The notes below the pieces were generated by a model. It was not told the origin of the DNA and searched no databases. It worked only from the letters and a program-made list of their open reading frames with translations. From Agrobacterium sp. RAC06 (GTDB lineage: Bacteria; Pseudomonadota; Alphaproteobacteria; Rhizobiales; Rhizobiaceae): a stretch of DNA of 64,000 bases. Of this stretch, positions 36,306-44,423 are shown one piece after another (position 1 is the first letter of the stretch; every line of letters starts with the position of its first letter). The stretch is from assembly GCF_001713475.1 (NCBI RefSeq), contig NZ_CP016499.1:3068501-3132500 (forward strand), written 5' to 3'. The translations under genes were made by a program, and so were the position numbers.

Positions 36306-37235
36306 ATGCTTACCCAGATCAAGGGCCTGCATCACGTTACCTCCATGGCTGCGGATGCCCAGGAAAACAACGACTTTTTCACCAAGACGCTTGGCCTTCG
36401 CCGGGTCAAGAAGACCGTCAACTTCGACGCGCCGGATGTCTATCACCTCTACTACGGCGACGAAGTCGGCAATGCCGGATCGGTCATGACCTATTTTCCG
36501 TTTGCCAATATGGGCAAAGGTGGTCGCGGTGCCGGCGAAGTGTCGGAGACCGTCTTCTCCGTGCCGAAGGGCACGCTCGGCTTCTGGCAGGAGCGCCTGT
36601 CGAAGGAAGGCGTGAAGCAGCTCGGTTCCTATTCGCTGTTCGGTGAAAATCGTCTGCGCTTTGCCGGTCCCGATGGCGATGGCTTTGCTCTTGCCGAAGT
36701 CGATGGCGACAGCCGCGTGCCCTTTGCCGGCCCGGTTGCAGTCTCGGAAGGCATTCATGGCTTCCGCGGCGTCACCATGCGGCTGCGCGACGAAGGGGCC
36801 ACGGGTGAACTCCTGAAGTTCATGGGCTATCAGCCGGTCGACAGCCAAGGTGACTTCGTGCGCTACGCAGTCCCCGGCGGTAATGGGGCCGACTATATCG
36901 ATCTCGAAGTGCTGCCGGGTGCATCGCATGCCCAGCAGGGCGCCGGATCGGTTCACCATGTTGCCTTTGCCGTTGAAGACCGCGCCGCCCAGCTCGAGGT
37001 GCGCAAGGCGCTGCTCGACACGGGATATCAGGTCACGCCGGTCATCGACCGCGATTACTTCTGGGCGATCTATTTCCGCACACCGGGTGGTGTGCTGTTC
37101 GAAATTGCCACGAACGAACCTGGCTTCAACCGTGACGAAGATACCGCACATCTCGGTGAGGCGCTGAAGCTGCCGACCCGCTACCAGCAGTATCGTTCGC
37201 AGATCGAAGCCCATCTGACCCCGATCCAGGACTGA
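36306..37235 (+). CDS. Ring-cleaving dioxygenase, glyoxalase (VOC) fold, MhqO/LinE-like
   Basis: A 309-residue protein with two VOC half-domains. Likely iron ligands of extradiol-type enzymes are visible: His in IKGLHHVTSM (residue 10), His in SVHHVAFAVED (about 219), and Glu in GVLFEIATNEPGF (about 265). Members such as MhqO open hydroquinone-type rings. It starts with a normal ribosome-binding sequence and is followed 61 bases later by a carboxylesterase, the same pair as in hydroquinone-resistance operons. Confidence 0.88.
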   Translation: MLTQIKGLHHVTSMAADAQENNDFFTKTLGLRRVKKTVNFDAPDVYHLYYGDEVGNAGSVMTYFPFANMGKGGRGAGEVSETVFSVPKGTLGFWQERLSKEGVKQLGSYSLFGENRLRFAGPDGDGFALAEVDGDSRVPFAGPVAVSEGIHGFRGVTMRLRDEGATGELLKFMGYQPVDSQGDFVRYAVPGGNGADYIDLEVLPGASHAQQGAGSVHHVAFAVEDRAAQLEVRKALLDTGYQVTPVIDRDYFWAIYFRTPGGVLFEIATNEPGFNRDEDTAHLGEALKLPTRYQQYRSQIEAHLTPIQD

Positions 37236-37296
37236 ACGCACAGCGAGGACGGCGCCTGAACTGTCAGGCGTCGTCCCTGTTGCGGAGGAAAGCATC

Positions 37297-37905
37297 ATGG
37301 CACTCGATAGCTACATCCACCTCTACCAGGCGCCGCAGGGTGCCGCACCGCTGGTCTTCACATTCCACGGCACCGGCGGCGACGAACATCAGTTTCCCGG
37401 GCTCGTGAACCGGATCCTGCCCGAGGCCGGGATCGTCTCGCCACGCGGCGACGTGTCGGAATACGGGGCCGCCCGCTTCTTCAAGCGCACCGGTGAAGGG
37501 GTCTATGACATGGCCGATCTCGCAGCGAGAACGGCGAAGATGGCGGCCTTCATCCGCGCTCACAAGGAGAAGAACCCGGATCGACCGATCTACGGGCTCG
37601 GTTATTCGAACGGCGCCAATATCTTGGCTTCGGTCCTGTTCGAGGCCCCTGATCTCTTTGAGCGCGTGATCCTGATGCATCCGCTGATCCCCTTCGATCC
37701 GCCGTTACAGCCGGGGCTTGGCTCCCTTTCGGCGCTGGTCACGGCAGGACAGCGCGACCCGATCTGCCCGCTGCCGCTCACAGAGCTTCTGGTCTCCTAC
37801 TTCGAGGCGCAAGGGGTGTCTGTCGAAACCTTCCTGCATCAGGGCGGCCACGAGGTTTCGCAAGGCGAGGTCGATGCGATCGCCGCCTTCCTGCAGAAGG
37901 CCTGA
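37297..37905 (+). CDS. Alpha/beta hydrolase (phospholipase/carboxylesterase, MhqD-like)
   Basis: A 202-residue serine hydrolase. The nucleophile is in GYSNG (about residue 110), the acid in GQRDPICPL, and the His in QGGHEVSQGE near the end. The oxyanion segment FHGTGGDE is near the start. It probably acts on ring-cleavage products or esters made by the preceding dioxygenase. A bidirectional terminator follows. Confidence 0.88.
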   Translation: MALDSYIHLYQAPQGAAPLVFTFHGTGGDEHQFPGLVNRILPEAGIVSPRGDVSEYGAARFFKRTGEGVYDMADLAARTAKMAAFIRAHKEKNPDRPIYGLGYSNGANILASVLFEAPDLFERVILMHPLIPFDPPLQPGLGSLSALVTAGQRDPICPLPLTELLVSYFEAQGVSVETFLHQGGHEVSQGEVDAIAAFLQKA

Positions 37906-37926
37906 GGCCAGGAACACTCAAATGAA

Positions 37927-37951
37927 AAGCCCGCGTCAGAACCGCGGGCTT
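37927..37951. terminator. Bidirectional terminator
   Basis: A 9-bp perfect stem AAGCCCGCG/CGCGGGCTT with a 7-base loop and T-rich flanks separates the hydrolase from the convergent Zn-dehydrogenase. Confidence 0.8.
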
Positions 37952-37966
37952 CTTCATATCCGGATT

Positions 37967-38983
37967 TCAGCCAATCCGGATCAGAGCCTTGATCAGGCCG
38001 GATTTTTCGCGCGCCCAGCGCGGCAGGTCTTCCGCCAGGTCGCTAAGCGTCGTGCGGTGGGTAATCAGCTGGTCGATCGGCACAAGCCCGTCCGCAATCG
38101 ACTTGCGGACATGATCGAAATCGACGCGGGTCGCGTTGCGGCTGCCGATCAGCATCATCTCGCGTTTGTGGAATTCGGGGTCGGAGAAGGTGATGTCCTC
38201 CTTCACCACGCTGACCAGCACCAGGCTTCCGCCGTGGGCGACAAAGCGGAAGGCGCGTTCCATCGAGGGGCGATAGCCGGTGGCATCAAAGACCACATCG
38301 AAGCCGTCTCCCCCGGTCAAGTCCGCGACCGCAGACTCGAGGCTGTCATCGGCGATCAGCCCTGATGTGAAGCCGAGGCGATCGGCTGCCATCCTCAGGC
38401 GTTCCTGGCTGGTATCGAGGAGGGTTACCTCGTGGCCAGCGATACGTGCGAAGATCGCCGTGCCGAGGCCGATGGGACCGGCGCCGATAACCAGTGCTTT
38501 TGAGCCTGCGGGAGCCATGGAGCGACGCACGGCATGCGCGCCGATGGCCAGAAATTCGACGGTGGCCGCCGCTTCCGGGGAAAGGTCGTCAGCGGGATAA
38601 AGGTTGCTCGAGGGTACCGTGATCTCCTCGCACATTGCGCCATCTGTGTGCACACCGAGCACGCGAATGTTGGTGCAGCAATTGGGCTTGTCCTTGCGGC
38701 AGGCGATGCAGGTGCCGCAGGCGATGTAGGGATTGACGATGACCTTCGTGCCGGCCGGCAGATCGACCCCCTCTCCAGCCTCCACGACGGTTGCCGAGAT
38801 CTCGTGGCCCATGACGCGAGGATATTCGAGGAACGGGTGCTTGCCTTCAAAGATGTGGTAGTCGGTCCCGCAGATGCCGACATGGCTGATGGCAATGCGG
38901 GCTTCGCCTGCTTTAGGACGTGGCGCCGGATCGTGATCGACGATTTCGAGACGGCCCGGTTCGACACATAATGCGGCCTTCAT
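37967..38983 (-). CDS. Zinc-dependent alcohol dehydrogenase, L-galactonate 5-dehydrogenase-like
   Basis: A 338-residue medium-chain dehydrogenase. The catalytic Zn site is in HVGICGTDYHIFEG and GHEI; structural Zn Cys are in CGTCIACRKDKPNCC; the NAD-binding motif is VIGAGPIGLGTAI. It resembles the sorbitol/threonine dehydrogenase branch that includes LgoD (YjjN), which oxidises L-galactonate to D-tagaturonate. With UxaA and a tagaturonate-reductase-like enzyme nearby, this substrate is a good hypothesis. The start at 38983 (MKAALCVEPG) is chosen over an upstream frame extension. A terminator lies between it and the permease gene, so it may have its own promoter. Confidence 0.85.
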   Translation of the reverse strand: MKAALCVEPGRLEIVDHDPAPRPKAGEARIAISHVGICGTDYHIFEGKHPFLEYPRVMGHEISATVVEAGEGVDLPAGTKVIVNPYIACGTCIACRKDKPNCCTNIRVLGVHTDGAMCEEITVPSSNLYPADDLSPEAAATVEFLAIGAHAVRRSMAPAGSKALVIGAGPIGLGTAIFARIAGHEVTLLDTSQERLRMAADRLGFTSGLIADDSLESAVADLTGGDGFDVVFDATGYRPSMERAFRFVAHGGSLVLVSVVKEDITFSDPEFHKREMMLIGSRNATRVDFDHVRKSIADGLVPIDQLITHRTTLSDLAEDLPRWAREKSGLIKALIRIG

Positions 38984-39018
38984 GCTTGTTCCTCTTGGCT
39001 GCCCGGCAAGGTTTGACG

Positions 39019-39050
39019 AAAAAAAAGGGGATGCCATTCGCGGCACCCCC
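39019..39050 (-). terminator. Rho-independent terminator after the sugar permease gene
   Basis: On the minus strand GGGGGTGCC...GGCATCCCC with one mismatch is followed by eight T. This is a strong terminator signature placed between the permease and the Zn-dehydrogenase. Confidence 0.75.
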
Positions 39051-39064
39051 ACCTTGGGAAATTC

Positions 39065-40036
39065 TCAGCGGCTGCCGCGGCGGCGCAGCTGGTCGAAATA
39101 GACGATCAGGATGATCAGGGCGCCGGTGATGATGCGCTGCCAGAAGGAGTTCACGTTCATCAGGTTGGCGCCGTTGTTGATTGTCGCCAGAATGAAGGCG
39201 CCGAGCAGCGGGCCCTGGACTGAGCCGACGGCGCCGAAGAGGCTGGTGCCGCCGATGACCGAGGAGGCGATTGCCTGCAGTTCCCAGCCTTCCGCCTGGG
39301 TGGCGTTGCCGATCCCGATGCGCGAGGCAAGCAGGATGCCGACGAAGGCCGCACAGGTGGAAGACAGGATATAGGCCATGTAGATCGTGCGGTTGACGTT
39401 GACGCCAGACAGGCGTGCCGCCTCGCTGTTTGAGCCGACCGCGAAAAGATAGCGGCCCCAGCGGCTCAGGTGCAGGAAGATATAGGCCGGCACGGCGACG
39501 ACTATGACCATCCAGAAGAGGCTCGGTACCCCGAGGAAGTCGGCACGGGCGAAGTTGGTGAACGCCTCGTTGGAGATCGAGATCGTCGAGCCGTTGGTGA
39601 TCAATAGGCCGATACCGCGCAGCGAGGTGAGGGTTGCGAGCGTGATGATGAAGGCGGGAAGACCCATGCGTACGATGCCAAAGGCGTGGAAGCTTCCGAT
39701 TGCCACACCCATCAGGAGGGTGAGGATGATCGCCAGCCAGACCGGCAGGCCGGCGGCCAGCAGCCAGGCGAGGATGACGCTGGCAAAACCGACGACTGCG
39801 CCGACCGAAAGGTCGATGCCGGCGGTGATGATGACGAAGGTCTGACCGACGGCGAGGATTGCTGTCATCGAACCCTGTCGCAGCAGATTGCTGATGTTGT
39901 TCGGCGTCCAGAAGCTGTTGGTGGCAAAGCCAAGGAGCAGCCAGAGGAAGAGCAAGAGGCCGAGCAGCGTGAGGCTGAAGAGGATGCTCATGCCCCTCTT
40001 CGGTGCGACCTTGGTCTCGGTGGTGTCGGTGCTCAT
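39065..40036 (-). CDS. Sugar ABC transporter permease (RbsC type)
   Basis: A 323-residue inner-membrane protein with eight to ten hydrophobic segments. The family motif region is AVGQTFVIITAGIDLSVGAVVGF, and GGTSLFGAVGSVQGPLLGAF comes later. It forms the channel of a ribose-type importer with the upstream ATPase and binding protein. Confidence 0.94.
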   Translation of the reverse strand: MSTDTTETKVAPKRGMSILFSLTLLGLLLFLWLLLGFATNSFWTPNNISNLLRQGSMTAILAVGQTFVIITAGIDLSVGAVVGFASVILAWLLAAGLPVWLAIILTLLMGVAIGSFHAFGIVRMGLPAFIITLATLTSLRGIGLLITNGSTISISNEAFTNFARADFLGVPSLFWMVIVVAVPAYIFLHLSRWGRYLFAVGSNSEAARLSGVNVNRTIYMAYILSSTCAAFVGILLASRIGIGNATQAEGWELQAIASSVIGGTSLFGAVGSVQGPLLGAFILATINNGANLMNVNSFWQRIITGALIILIVYFDQLRRRGSR

Positions 40037-40086
40037 CTTTGTCCTCCCAGTCGTCTTTTCATATCGGTGTTTTCGGGGATCTCGTC

Positions 40087-41640
40087 TCAGACGCCGATCG
40101 CCTCGGTCAGCACGTCTTCATGCGATGCGGTTCGATAGTCATGGCTCGCCACCAGTTTCCCCTGACGGAAGACATGCAGTCGGTCGGCCAGTTCGTAGAC
40201 CTCGGGCAGGTAGGACGAGATCAGGATGATGCCGGCGCCCTGCTTCAAGAGCTCGGCAAAGAGGCGGTAGATTTCCGCCTTGGTGCCGACGTCGACGCCG
40301 ACGGTCGGCTCATCAAAGATGAAGAGGCGTGCACCGTGGCTCAGCCACTTGCCGATGACGATCTTCTGCTGGTTACCGCCGGACATGGCAGACGCTAGAA
40401 CTGCCCGGGTCGGCGTCTTGATCTTCAGGTCGTTGATCTGCTTGTCGGCGTTTCCGGCTTCCAGCTTTGGGCTGATGGTGAGGCCACGGCTCAGGCGGCC
40501 AAAGACCGGCAGGTTGATGTTGAGGCCGATCGGCAGATTGAGGCAAAGGCCCTGATCGCGGCGGCTTTCGGGGGCGAGCGCAATGCCTAGGTCCATGGCC
40601 TTGCGCTCGGTGTCGATGACGACTTTCTTGCCGTCCCAGAAGACTTCGCCTGCCGTCAGTTTGTGACGGCCATAGAGACCCAGCGCAAATTCGCTCCGAC
40701 CGGCACCGATCAGGCCATAGAGGCCGACGATTTCGCCCGAGCGGACCGAGAGCGAGACATCCGAGAAACCCGGTCCGGAAAGGCCCTTCGCCTCAAGGAT
40801 GGTCGCGCCGATCGGCAGCTTTTCCTTGTGGTAGATCTGCTCGATCGAACGGTTGATCATCAGTGAGATAAGTTCGGCGTCGTTGGTCTCGCCGATCAGG
40901 CGGGTGCCGACATGGGTGCCGTCGCGCAGGACAGAGACGCGGTCGGCGAGTTCGAAGACCTCTTCCATGCGGTGGCTGATATAGACGATGGTGACGCCTT
41001 CCGACTGCAGGCGGCGGATGAGGCGGAAGAGCTGGGCGGATTCCTGACGTGTCAGATAGGCGGTCGGTTCGTCGAAGATTATGAAACGGATACCGCGCAT
41101 CGCTGCTTTGGCGGTGGCGATCAGCTGCTGTTGACCGATCGTCAGGTTGCCGAGGATCTCGCCGGCGGGAAGATTGAAACCGAGGTCGTCGAGGACGTTT
41201 TGCGCAGCCTGCGTCATGGCGCGCTGGCGCATGATTCCACCTGATGACATCTCGTCGCCGAGGAACATGTTGGCTGCGACGGAGAGATGCGAGCAGAGAA
41301 CGACTTCCTGGTGCACGGCATTGATGCCGCGCTGGATCGCCTCGTTGGGGGTCGCGAGCGCAACCGGCTTGCCGCACCAACGTATTTCGCCCGAAGTGCG
41401 TGGAATGACACCGGTCAGAAGCTTGATGAGCGTGGATTTGCCGGCACCGTTTTCGCCGACGATGGCGTGAATTTCTCCAGCGAGGAAGGTGATGGTCGCG
41501 GGCTTCAGGGCCTCGACGGCGCCATACTTCTTCTGCAGGCCGATGAGCTCGAGGATCGGCGTTCCCGGCGGGATGCGATCGGTCTCAAGCAGTTCCGGCG
41601 CGTCATCGTGCCGGTGGCTCACATCGTGCAGCGAAGTCAT
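40087..41640 (-). CDS. Sugar ABC transporter ATP-binding protein (RbsA/MglA type)
   Basis: A 517-residue double ATPase. The first half has Walker A GENGAGKST and Walker B FIIFDEPTAYL; the second half keeps the signature MSGGNQQKIVIGKWL and Walker B LFIFDEPTVGVD, with a degenerate second Walker A, usual in this family. It energises the importer encoded here. It is 50 bases before the permease gene. Confidence 0.95.
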   Translation of the reverse strand: MTSLHDVSHRHDDAPELLETDRIPPGTPILELIGLQKKYGAVEALKPATITFLAGEIHAIVGENGAGKSTLIKLLTGVIPRTSGEIRWCGKPVALATPNEAIQRGINAVHQEVVLCSHLSVAANMFLGDEMSSGGIMRQRAMTQAAQNVLDDLGFNLPAGEILGNLTIGQQQLIATAKAAMRGIRFIIFDEPTAYLTRQESAQLFRLIRRLQSEGVTIVYISHRMEEVFELADRVSVLRDGTHVGTRLIGETNDAELISLMINRSIEQIYHKEKLPIGATILEAKGLSGPGFSDVSLSVRSGEIVGLYGLIGAGRSEFALGLYGRHKLTAGEVFWDGKKVVIDTERKAMDLGIALAPESRRDQGLCLNLPIGLNINLPVFGRLSRGLTISPKLEAGNADKQINDLKIKTPTRAVLASAMSGGNQQKIVIGKWLSHGARLFIFDEPTVGVDVGTKAEIYRLFAELLKQGAGIILISSYLPEVYELADRLHVFRQGKLVASHDYRTASHEDVLTEAIGV

Positions 41641-41699
41641 ATCATTCCTCCCGTAAATCAGTGGAAGCGGCCGACGCCTCCCGCGTCTGCCGTTTCCGG

Positions 41700-41733
41700 T
41701 TCGGCACGCGCGACGAGCGCCGCGCGTGCCGAA
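41700..41733 (-). terminator. Intercistronic hairpin after the binding-protein gene
   Basis: An 11-bp perfect stem (TTCGGCACGCG with complement, 12-base loop) directly follows the stop of the binding protein. It probably stabilises that part of the mRNA or attenuates downstream expression. Confidence 0.6.
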
Positions 41734-41740
41734 GTCTTGA

Positions 41741-42727
41741 TCAGTTGACCTTCGGGTTCAGAAGGGCGTCGATCTTCGGGTCGGCCATATTGGCCTGGGT
41801 CACGAGGTTGGCACCGGTATCGACGAAGGTTTCGACCTTCTCGCCCTTGGAGACGGCGAGTGCCGTCTTCACGCCGTCATAGCCCATGCGATAGGGATCC
41901 TGGACGACGAGGCCGGCGAGCACGCCTTCCTTGAGGAAGCCGACGGTCTTTTCATCCGAGTCGAAGCCGATGACCTTGATCTTGTCGCCGAGCTTGTTTT
42001 CGGCGATCGCCTGACCGACGCCCTGCGCCATGATCAGGTTCGAGGCGAAGACGCCAACGATGTTCGGGTTGGCGGTGATCAGGTCGGTCATCATGTTGAG
42101 GCCGGTCGTGGCCTGACCATCAGCAAACCGGTCAACCACCACGGTGATGCCCGGATACTTGGTCTTCATCTGGTCGAGGAAGCCTTCACGGCGCTGGTCG
42201 AGCGAACCGACGCCCGGCAGACTGGTGATGATGGCGACTTCGCCTTCTTCCTTGCCGGTCGCGGCCTTGATGGCGGCTGCCAGGCCGTCAGCTGCAATGC
42301 GGCCACCCTGGACGTTGTCGGTGGTCAAGAACGATGTGAAGGCCTGGGAATCCGCACCAGAGTCGATGCCGATGATCGGAACCGCCTTGGCGGCTTCATC
42401 GATCGGCTTGCCGAGGGCCTTGAACTCGGTCGGCGAGATGACGACTGCGGCCGGGCTTCCAGCGACTGCGTTTTCCAGGATGCTAATCTGACCGTTGATG
42501 TCGGATTCCGACTGAGCGCCGAGTTCAGGCACGTTGACGCCGAGGTCCTTGCCGGCCTGACGGGCGCCGGCGAGCACGATCTGCCAGTAGAAGGACGTGG
42601 TGTCCTTGACGATGATCGGAATGGTCACGTCCTGTGCAAAGGAAGCGGCCGGCATCATTGAGGTCATCATTGCAGCGCCTGCAATCCCCATCAGGGCGCG
42701 GCGAGTCATGCTCTTCAGAATGGTCAT
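41741..42727 (-). CDS. Sugar ABC transporter substrate-binding protein
   Basis: A 328-residue periplasmic protein. A signal peptide (residues 1-30, ending ASFAQ, with an RRAL motif near the start) is followed by a ribose-binding-protein fold (peripla_BP_4: SFYWQIVLAGARQAGKDLGV, IISPTEFKALGKPIDEA, GVFASN). It is the first gene of the importer operon. The start at 42727 has GAGAGGAG upstream. A TTTTATCGATAAAA palindrome lies 70 bases upstream. The sugar is inferred from the adjacent enzymes as L-galactose or L-fucose-like. Confidence 0.92.
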   Translation of the reverse strand: MTILKSMTRRALMGIAGAAMMTSMMPAASFAQDVTIPIIVKDTTSFYWQIVLAGARQAGKDLGVNVPELGAQSESDINGQISILENAVAGSPAAVVISPTEFKALGKPIDEAAKAVPIIGIDSGADSQAFTSFLTTDNVQGGRIAADGLAAAIKAATGKEEGEVAIITSLPGVGSLDQRREGFLDQMKTKYPGITVVVDRFADGQATTGLNMMTDLITANPNIVGVFASNLIMAQGVGQAIAENKLGDKIKVIGFDSDEKTVGFLKEGVLAGLVVQDPYRMGYDGVKTALAVSKGEKVETFVDTGANLVTQANMADPKIDALLNPKVN

Positions 42728-42796
42728 TTGGGTTCTCCTCTCAACGCGTCCTGTTCCTCCGGTGAGATCGATCCGCAGAACGCAACCAGATCGATC

Positions 42797-42823
42797 TTTT
42801 ATCGATAAAAAACATTTTATCGA
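42797..42823. promoter_or_regulatory. Operator-like palindrome before the sugar importer
   Basis: A perfect 14-bp palindrome TTTTATCGATAAAA (42797-42810) is followed 4 bases later by a further copy of one half, TTTTATCGA (42815-42823). Related sequences occur in the promoter region at 45978-46026, pointing to one shared regulator. Confidence 0.6.
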
Positions 42824-42918
42824 GCACGCTACTCCAGCATTCTGGAGAATGCAAGCGGGCAAAAATGAGCTCCTCCAAACTCGATTTTGCCTTGAAATCC
42901 AGGGCTTCCGGGGTCTCC

Positions 42919-43365
42919 TCAGACCCGATGAACCTCTTCCGGATAGACGACACCCTTCTTCAGGATGACGTTGCCGTAGATCCGCAATTCCGTCGTCGCG
43001 ACGATGTACGCTGCTGTCTGTGCGCGCTGATAGAAGGCGAAGCGCTCAAGGCTTTCCAGCTGGACGTCGCCGGCCAGTCTCGTGATCACCGACTGGAATT
43101 CGGCGCAGATTTCCGGAACCGCATGCGGATCGCCGACGACCTGCATGCGCCAGGCCGAATCGTCCACGAACTGATCGAGCGGCATATGGGCGAGGATCGC
43201 TTCGAGGATCTCGACGGCACCGACGCCGTCTGCCCGGATCACCGGTGGACCCATGGTCGAGGCCGGGAAATTGCCATCGGCGATGACGATCTCGTCGCCA
43301 TGACCCATAGTCGCAATGGCGTGCAGCAGGTCAGGTCCCAGCAGAGGATGGATGCCCTTCAGCAT
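42919..43365 (-). CDS. RbsD/FucU family sugar mutarotase
   Basis: A 148-residue protein that interconverts the anomers of a sugar before oxidation. The family start MLKGIHPLLGPDLLHAIATMGHGDEIVIAD is clear and closer to FucU (L-fucose; L-fucose is 6-deoxy-L-galactose) than to RbsD. The start at 43365 is fixed by this sequence. It is 10 bases after the aldose dehydrogenase gene, so it acts in the same pathway. Confidence 0.9.
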   Translation of the reverse strand: MLKGIHPLLGPDLLHAIATMGHGDEIVIADGNFPASTMGPPVIRADGVGAVEILEAILAHMPLDQFVDDSAWRMQVVGDPHAVPEICAEFQSVITRLAGDVQLESLERFAFYQRAQTAAYIVATTELRIYGNVILKKGVVYPEEVHRV

Positions 43366-43375
43366 AGTGCGCTCC

Positions 43376-44395
43376 CTATTCCCGCACCGGCGCGTCGCCG
43401 AGCGGCGGTGCGACCAGCGTATGCGCTTCGAAGGGAGCAAAGGCGGAAGCCGGCAGTTCCTCTGATGTCAGCGCCATGTTGCGATGAAGGCTTTCCGGCT
43501 TTGCCGTGCCGATGATGACAGAGGCAACGGCCGAATGGTGCAGCGGGAACTGCATTGCAAACTGGGCGAGCGGCTTGCCGGCCTGTTTCGCCAGGTCTTC
43601 CATCGCGCGCACCTTGCCAAGTACCTCATCCGTTGCGGGGGTGTAGTCGAAATGCGCGCCCGGAACGGCTCCTGTCGCCAGAATGCCCGAATTGAACACA
43701 CCGCCGGCGGTGATCGAGGTGCCACGCTTTTCGCAGAGCGGCAGCAGTTCCTCGACGGCGGAGCGATCGAGCAGCGAATAGCGCCCGGCCATCAGGATGA
43801 CGTCGATATCGATGTCCGCCATCATCTCCAGGCAGGCGGGTACCTCGTTGACGCCGAGACCGAAGGCCTTGATGGCGCCTGATGATTTGAGTTCGTCGAG
43901 CGCCTTGTAACCGCCATCACGGAGCTGCTTCACATAGCGATCGTTGGCCTCGCGGCCATGTGTGTAAACGCCGATATCGTGGACATAGAGGATGTCGATG
44001 CGGTTGAGGCCGAGGCGGGCATAGCTGAAATCGACCGAACGCATGATGCCGTCATAGCTGTAGTCGTAGACCAGCTTGAACGGGAGCGGATCGACGAAGC
44101 CGACATTCGGGATCTGGTCCTTCGGTACTGGTGCGAGCAGCCGGCCAACCTTGGTCGAGAGCACGTAACTGTCTTCCGGCTTGTCGCGCAGGAAGTCGCC
44201 GACATAACGCTCGGCCTGGCCAAAGCCGTAATGCGGCGCCGTATCGAAATAGCGGATGCCGTGATCCCAGGCCGCCTGCAGCGTGGCGATGCCGACATCA
44301 CGCGGGCAGGGACGGTAGAGGCCGCCAAGCGGGGCCGTGCCGAAGGAGTATTCGGTCACTTCCAGGGCGGTCTTGCCGATGCGTCTCGTCTTCAT
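43376..44395 (-). CDS. Aldo/keto reductase, aldose 1-dehydrogenase type (L-fucose/L-galactose)
   Basis: A 339-residue TIM-barrel oxidoreductase. Expected catalytic residues are Asp and Tyr in FDTAPHYGFGQAE, Lys in LSTKVGR, and His in YVHDIG. It belongs to the branch that contains D-threo-aldose/L-fucose and plant L-galactose dehydrogenases, which oxidise C1 to a lactone with NAD(P)+. Start at 44395 (MKTRRIGKTALEV). It lies between uxaA-like and mutarotase genes on the same strand. Confidence 0.88.
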   Translation of the reverse strand: MKTRRIGKTALEVTEYSFGTAPLGGLYRPCPRDVGIATLQAAWDHGIRYFDTAPHYGFGQAERYVGDFLRDKPEDSYVLSTKVGRLLAPVPKDQIPNVGFVDPLPFKLVYDYSYDGIMRSVDFSYARLGLNRIDILYVHDIGVYTHGREANDRYVKQLRDGGYKALDELKSSGAIKAFGLGVNEVPACLEMMADIDIDVILMAGRYSLLDRSAVEELLPLCEKRGTSITAGGVFNSGILATGAVPGAHFDYTPATDEVLGKVRAMEDLAKQAGKPLAQFAMQFPLHHSAVASVIIGTAKPESLHRNMALTSEELPASAFAPFEAHTLVAPPLGDAPVRE

Positions 44396-44423
44396 GCGGA
44401 TATCCGGTTCCCAGTTGTCGAGG

